Shown piece after piece: positions 60,674-64,000 of a DNA stretch of 64,000 bases (position 1 is its first letter; each line of letters starts with the position of its first letter). The notes under the pieces are model-generated. The model saw nothing but the letters and a program-made list of their open reading frames with translations, was not told the DNA's origin and did not search any database. The stretch spans positions 558,001-622,000 of the forward strand of contig NZ_CP044399.1 in the NCBI RefSeq assembly GCF_008931805.1, written 5' to 3'. Origin of the DNA: Moritella marina ATCC 15381. Its GTDB lineage: Bacteria > Pseudomonadota > Gammaproteobacteria > Enterobacterales > Moritellaceae. The translations under genes were made by a program, and so were the position numbers.

Positions 60674-61030
60674 ATGAAAAAAACAATAGAAACAATGGCT
60701 AACGGTCAAAAAAAAGTTATAAATGCATGTGCTGAGCCTTGTTCTGTTGAACGTGGTATGCGTATGTTGGGTGGAAAGTGGAAAGCATCAATACTCTGGC
60801 ATCTACAAGATGGTCCTGTACGTTTTAACGATCTGTCTCGCATGCTAGGTGGTGCAAGCAAGAAAATGGTCGATCAGCGTTTAAAAGAGTTAGAAAGCCA
60901 AGGTTTGGTTATTCGTGAAGTCATTAGTGATAGACCTATTGCGGTCACCTATGAGATCACTGAATTTGGTCGTACCGCCTTGGATATTTTAAACCGCTTA
61001 AAGGATTGGTCAGAAGAACACGGCATATAA
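60674..61030 (+). CDS. HxlR-family transcriptional regulator
   Basis: A small winged-helix regulator of 118 aa with the HxlR/MarR-like core: CSVERGMRMLGGKWKASILWHL, FNDLSRMLGGASKKMVDQRLKELE and ITEFGRTALDIL. Two Cys near the N-terminus (NACAEPCSV) include the position used for redox or electrophile sensing in YodB-type proteins. It is divergent from the aldehyde dehydrogenase with a dyad-rich gap between, so it most likely controls that operon and itself. Confidence 0.9.
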   Translation: MKKTIETMANGQKKVINACAEPCSVERGMRMLGGKWKASILWHLQDGPVRFNDLSRMLGGASKKMVDQRLKELESQGLVIREVISDRPIAVTYEITEFGRTALDILNRLKDWSEEHGI

Positions 61031-61079
61031 ATATCAGTCTATTAACTGTTTATATTAACTGTGTATATTAGTTATGTAA

Positions 61080-61094
61080 TGTTATATTATAACA
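61080..61094. promoter_or_regulatory. Zur box upstream of the DUF1007-NicO operon
   Basis: TGTTATATTATAACA is a perfect 7-1-7 palindrome. It matches the core of the gammaproteobacterial Zur consensus (GAAATGTTATANTATAACATTTC), and the flanks AA and CTT agree in part. It lies 42 bp before the DUF1007 start, where Zur would block transcription when zinc is plentiful. Confidence 0.85.
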
Positions 61095-61136
61095 CTTAGT
61101 TTGATTTGCTATTTATTAGCTGTTTAGAGAGTTTAA

Positions 61137-61811
61137 ATGAATTTTTATATAATATTAACAGGTGATTATTTCTATTTGTTGAGGAAATTCGCGTTGTTGT
61201 TGTTAGCTTTTACTAGCTTCAGCAGTGTGGCTCACCCGCATTCATGGGTAGATATGCAAACTGAAATTCAGGGGGACGGTAAGTATATTACTGGCTTTAA
61301 GATGTCGTGGGAGTTTGATGCTATGACCTCTGCTTACATGCTCGATGGTGAAGATTTATCTGTAGAAAATAAAGCACAAACATTACAAGATCTTGCTGAC
61401 TCGATTATGCAGAATATGACCACCAATCATTATCTGACTTATTTTTACGAAGCGGGTATGCCAATTAAATACGCGCTAGCAGAAAAAGGATTGTTAGCGC
61501 AGGATAAACTGAAAGCGCGATTGGACTTTTACCTGCCACTTAAAAAGCCGTTAATGTTATCTGATAAAACACTCAAACTGCTCATTTATGATCCAAGTTA
61601 TTACGTGGATATGAGTTGGCCTGCTAAAAATGGTATTCAGCTATCGCCGACATTGGCACAGTACTGTAAATTGTCAGTTATTGATGCTACACCTACATCT
61701 GAACAAATGGCGTATGTGATGTCCTTACCTGTCGATTCTTCGCGCGATGATGCGCTTGGGGAATTGTTTACTCAAACGGCGATAATTAATTGCCAGCCTT
61801 CGCAGATATGA
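61137..61811 (+). CDS. DUF1007 family periplasmic protein, metal-uptake associated
   Basis: A 224-aa exported protein. After a membrane or signal segment (RKFALLLLAFTSFSSVA) comes the typical HPHSWVDM start of the mature DUF1007 protein, whose two His could bind metal. The family has no proven biochemical role but is found beside NicO/RcnA-type permeases. The start at 61137 gives an unusually long N-region (16 residues before the hydrophobic core); a TTG at about 61176 is an alternative. It is 15 bp upstream of the permease gene in one operon behind a Zur box, so a role in zinc handling is likely. Confidence 0.82.
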   Translation: MNFYIILTGDYFYLLRKFALLLLAFTSFSSVAHPHSWVDMQTEIQGDGKYITGFKMSWEFDAMTSAYMLDGEDLSVENKAQTLQDLADSIMQNMTTNHYLTYFYEAGMPIKYALAEKGLLAQDKLKARLDFYLPLKKPLMLSDKTLKLLIYDPSYYVDMSWPAKNGIQLSPTLAQYCKLSVIDATPTSEQMAYVMSLPVDSSRDDALGELFTQTAIINCQPSQI

Positions 61812-61826
61812 ATACAGGAGTAAATA

Positions 61827-62930
61827 ATGGCATCGTTATCTTCTAATAGTCGGATGACTAAGGAACAGGTTATTAAATCGCACTTGGTTACTAAATTAAG
61901 CTTTATCATGATCATCGCCAGTATTGCTATTTTGGGCTACGGAATTTGGACTTTTTGGCCTACGCTAATGACGACTGGTATGCAGTGGCAAAAGCAGATA
62001 AATAGTGAGCTTAGTGAGTTGTTATATGCGGCTAAACATGAAGGCTTAATGGCGGGTATATCGCTTATGATCATGAGTTTTCTCTATGGCATTTTACATT
62101 CTGTAGGCCCCGGTCATGGTAAGTTGATCGTCACCACTTATATTGCAACACAAGATGCTAAGGTGAAGTTAAGCTTGATCATTACGCTAATATCTTCACT
62201 TATGCAGGCACTCGTTGCTGTGGTGCTGGTGTCGGTATTATTGATGTTGTTTGATGCATCGATGCGTGACATAAACCATAAAGCTGAGCTGCTTATTCCT
62301 TTAAGTTTCTATACGGCTATTTTATTAGGTGTAGTGATTATTTGGCGTAACCTGGTGTTGATGTACCGAGTCATGAAAGACAATAAAAAAGCATTACACA
62401 GTCGTGAGGTTGGCGTTATTCAGCGTTTAACACCATTATCGGATGCACATAGCAGTGTACGGACAAATGTGTATAAAACAGAATTTACGGCGTCAGCGTT
62501 AACCAACCATGTGCATGATGATAAGTGTGGTTGTGGGCATCAACACGTTGTGTCTTCAGCACAAATTAACGATGCTTCATCTATGAAAGAATATTTGGCT
62601 ATCATCTTGAGTATTGGTATTCGTCCTTGTACTGGCGCTATTATGGTATTGTTATTTTCCAATATGCTTGATATTTATTGGCTTGGAATTGTTAGTGCGG
62701 TCGTGATGGCATTAGGTACGGCGCTAACAACATCGACGATTGCCATTATGACGATTACCGGTAAACAAGTGGTTAGACGTTATTTATCCGCAGGAAAGCA
62801 GCGTCAAGTATCGAATAATCAAGTGAGTTTCAGCAAATTTATTGTCCCGATTATAGGTGGTTTGGTACTGATATTACTTGGTGTATTATTACTTGAATCT
62901 CGACCTGTTGGTATGTCGCCGATGTTTTAG
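61827..62930 (+). CDS. NicO/RcnA-family metal permease, probably for zinc
   Basis: An inner-membrane transporter of 367 aa with six or seven membrane segments. It has the family motif HSVGPGHGKLIVTTY (first metal-binding helix, about residues 90-104), a cytoplasmic or periplasmic loop rich in His and Cys (NHVHDDKCGCGHQHV), and the second signature GIRPCTGAIMVLLF. Relatives move nickel or cobalt, some outward (RcnA). The Zur box and DUF1007 partner argue for a zinc-related function here; that is inference. AGGAG precedes the ATG. A bidirectional terminator follows. Confidence 0.85.
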   Translation: MASLSSNSRMTKEQVIKSHLVTKLSFIMIIASIAILGYGIWTFWPTLMTTGMQWQKQINSELSELLYAAKHEGLMAGISLMIMSFLYGILHSVGPGHGKLIVTTYIATQDAKVKLSLIITLISSLMQALVAVVLVSVLLMLFDASMRDINHKAELLIPLSFYTAILLGVVIIWRNLVLMYRVMKDNKKALHSREVGVIQRLTPLSDAHSSVRTNVYKTEFTASALTNHVHDDKCGCGHQHVVSSAQINDASSMKEYLAIILSIGIRPCTGAIMVLLFSNMLDIYWLGIVSAVVMALGTALTTSTIAIMTITGKQVVRRYLSAGKQRQVSNNQVSFSKFIVPIIGGLVLILLGVLLLESRPVGMSPMF

Positions 62931-62963
62931 TAATAAGTGTTCTAGCAGTAAACCGTAATCATT

Positions 62964-63033
62964 AAAAAAGCCCGAAAACCTATTTTGCGACTGCCTATCA
63001 ATACTGCAGTCACTGAGGTTTTCGGGCTTTTTT
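62964..63033. terminator. Long bidirectional terminator between the permease and znuA
   Basis: An 18-bp outer stem (AAAAAAGCCCGAAAACCT at 62964-62981 with its exact complement at 63016-63033) encloses an inner stem GACTGC/GCAGTC (62989-62994 and 63006-63011). The A and T runs make it work in both directions for the convergent genes. Confidence 0.9.
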
Positions 63034-63067
63034 GTGTCTTGTTATTGTTACTCTACAGCGTTAGCTA

Positions 63068-64000
63068 CTACTTTAAAGCGCTAACGATAGTATCTACGTT
63101 ATGTTGCATCATCTTAAGGTAGGTTCCTGCTGGTTGGTCGGCAGAAGATAATGCATCAGAGTATAGCTTGCCACCTACTTTAGCGTCAGTTTCATGGCTA
63201 ATCTGTTCTATTAGGCGATTATCAGCGATATTTTCCATGAATACAGCATTCACATTATCATGACGTATTTGTTTTATTAATTTAGCGACATCAGCAGCAC
63301 TTGCTTCAGAGCCTGTACTTGTTCCTTGTGGCGATAAAAAGGTGACATTGAAATCTCGCGCGAAGTAACCAAAAGCATCATGGGGGGTGATCACCTTGCG
63401 TTGGGCTTCTGGTATTGTTGCTAGTTGAGCACCTAATGTTAATGCTAGTTGGTCTAACTCTTGAATATAGTCAGTCGCGTTTTGCTGATAATCAAGGCGG
63501 TTTTCTGGATCCACTTGAATCAGTCCCTTTGCGATGTTTCGTACATAGACTTTTACGTTTTTAATACTGTGCCAAGCATGCGGGTCTATATCACCGTGGT
63601 CATGATGTGCATGTTCGTCGTTGTGCTGTTCGTGATCATGGTCTTCATGTTTGTCGTTGTGCTGTTCGTGATCATGGTCTTCATGTTTGTCGTTGTGCTG
63701 TTCGTGATCATAGTCTTCATGTTTGTCGTTGTGCTGTTCGTGATCATGGTCTTCATGTTTGTCGTTGTGCTGTTCGTGATCATGGTCTTCATGTTTGTCG
63801 TTGTGCTGTTCATGACCATGGCTTTCATGTTCATCGTGATGTTGCTCATGTCCGCTGCCACCTTCTTTGTTACTGAGCTCATCGATGCCATTCGCAGCGA
63901 CAACTTGTACGCCTCGGTAGTTGGCTGCTTCAATTAAACGCGGCATCCAACCTTCAAACTGTAATCCATTGATGACGACTAACTGTGCTTTGGCAATCGC
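63068..64000 (-). CDS. znuA: Zinc ABC transporter substrate-binding protein ZnuA (5' end outside window)
   Basis: The periplasmic zinc receptor of the ZnuABC importer. The frame is open past the first in-window ATG (63946) to the window edge, with AIAKAQLVVINGLQFEGW in frame before it, so the true start is outside. Zinc ligands of the family are visible in DIDPHAWHS, TPHDAFGYFARD and KLYSDALS. The His-rich loop between the first two ligands is unusually long and built of six 12-residue repeats (HEQHNDKHEDHD). The C-terminus ends DTIVSALK. It is convergent with the Zur-controlled DUF1007-permease operon. Confidence 0.94.
   Translation of the reverse strand, partial: AIAKAQLVVINGLQFEGWMPRLIEAANYRGVQVVAANGIDELSNKEGGSGHEQHHDEHESHGHEQHNDKHEDHDHEQHNDKHEDHDHEQHNDKHEDYDHEQHNDKHEDHDHEQHNDKHEDHDHEQHNDEHAHHDHGDIDPHAWHSIKNVKVYVRNIAKGLIQVDPENRLDYQQNATDYIQELDQLALTLGAQLATIPEAQRKVITPHDAFGYFARDFNVTFLSPQGTSTGSEASAADVAKLIKQIRHDNVNAVFMENIADNRLIEQISHETDAKVGGKLYSDALSSADQPAGTYLKMMQHNVDTIVSALK
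63617..63832 (-). repeat. 36-bp minisatellite, six copies, coding for the ZnuA His-rich loop
   Basis: Copies start at 63617, 63653, 63689, 63725, 63761 and 63797 with only a few base differences (for example CATAG for CATGG in the third). Each encodes 12 residues, so copy-number change keeps the frame. A degenerate flanking copy follows. Confidence 0.92.

Noticed and set aside
63617-63832. 36-bp direct repeats as a possible CRISPR array
   Set aside because: Copies abut without spacers and are in frame within znuA; no cas genes are present.
63461-63937. A 158-codon plus-strand frame rich in Val, Met and Phe that looks like a membrane protein
   Set aside because: It is the antisense of the ZnuA His-rich repeats; GTG/CAT-rich DNA gives a false hydrophobic protein.
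1-64000. tRNA, rRNA or known riboswitch
   Set aside because: No cloverleaf, rRNA-like stretch or recognisable riboswitch core was found by eye; small RNAs cannot be excluded.

Overview
The window looks like a chromosomal segment of a marine, probably cold-adapted gammaproteobacterium of the Moritella/Shewanella/Vibrio kind. This is inferred from the AT-rich composition, the gene content (glmS, gnd, a LapA/BpfA-type adhesin locus, an alkylsulfatase, TRAP transport) and E. coli-like protein sequences. The genus is a guess; nothing here fixes it.

Layout. (1) 1-13791 is the right-hand part of a canonical Tn7-like transposon. All five genes tnsA-B-C-D-E are intact and read away from glmS. The element end is readable at 13791, 25 bp past the glmS stop codon, next to 20-bp repeats that look like TnsB sites. 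Behind tnsE, as cargo, lies a type I restriction-modification operon hsdM-hsdS-hsdR; hsdR runs off the left edge, so the left end of the element is outside the window. (2) 13817-22115 is minus-strand core genome: glmS (its 3' end is the Tn7 target), an alkylsulfatase with a LysR regulator, azlCD and gnd. (3) 22585-27483 is a plus-strand gluconate-type block: gntR, gntK and a three-gene TRAP transporter. Two GntR-like operators tie the block together. (4) 27987-57555 is a complete Lap-type biofilm-adhesin locus: a giant RTX adhesin (lapA-like, 21 kb), its type I secretion system (lapB, lapC, lapE), an OmpA-like lipoprotein, the periplasmic protease lapG and the c-di-GMP receptor lapD. By family knowledge LapD holds LapG inactive when c-di-GMP is high. 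When c-di-GMP falls, LapG cuts the adhesin at its TAAG site and releases it. (5) 57653-60564 is minus strand: a SHOCT lipoprotein, a 2OG-Fe(II) oxygenase and an aldehyde dehydrogenase, the last divergent from an HxlR regulator. (6) 61137-64000 is a metal-uptake cluster: DUF1007 and a NicO/RcnA-type permease behind a near-perfect Zur box, convergent with a His-rich znuA that runs off the right edge.

The most notable structure is in the adhesin. It carries 11 repeats of 97 codons, then 43 repeats of 99 or 100 codons in near-identical DNA. As written, the frame is broken by eight small indels, seven of them within 35.8-38.5 kb. Their net size is -10, and restoring them gives one uninterrupted frame of about 7,079 codons. 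A block of about 4.3 kb (34.65-38.95 kb) reappears at 39.12-43.43 kb with a period of exactly 15 repeat units. Six of the indels are private to the first copy and one is shared by both. This pattern suggests an unpolished or mis-joined assembly of the repeats, or less likely a decaying gene; reads across the region would decide.
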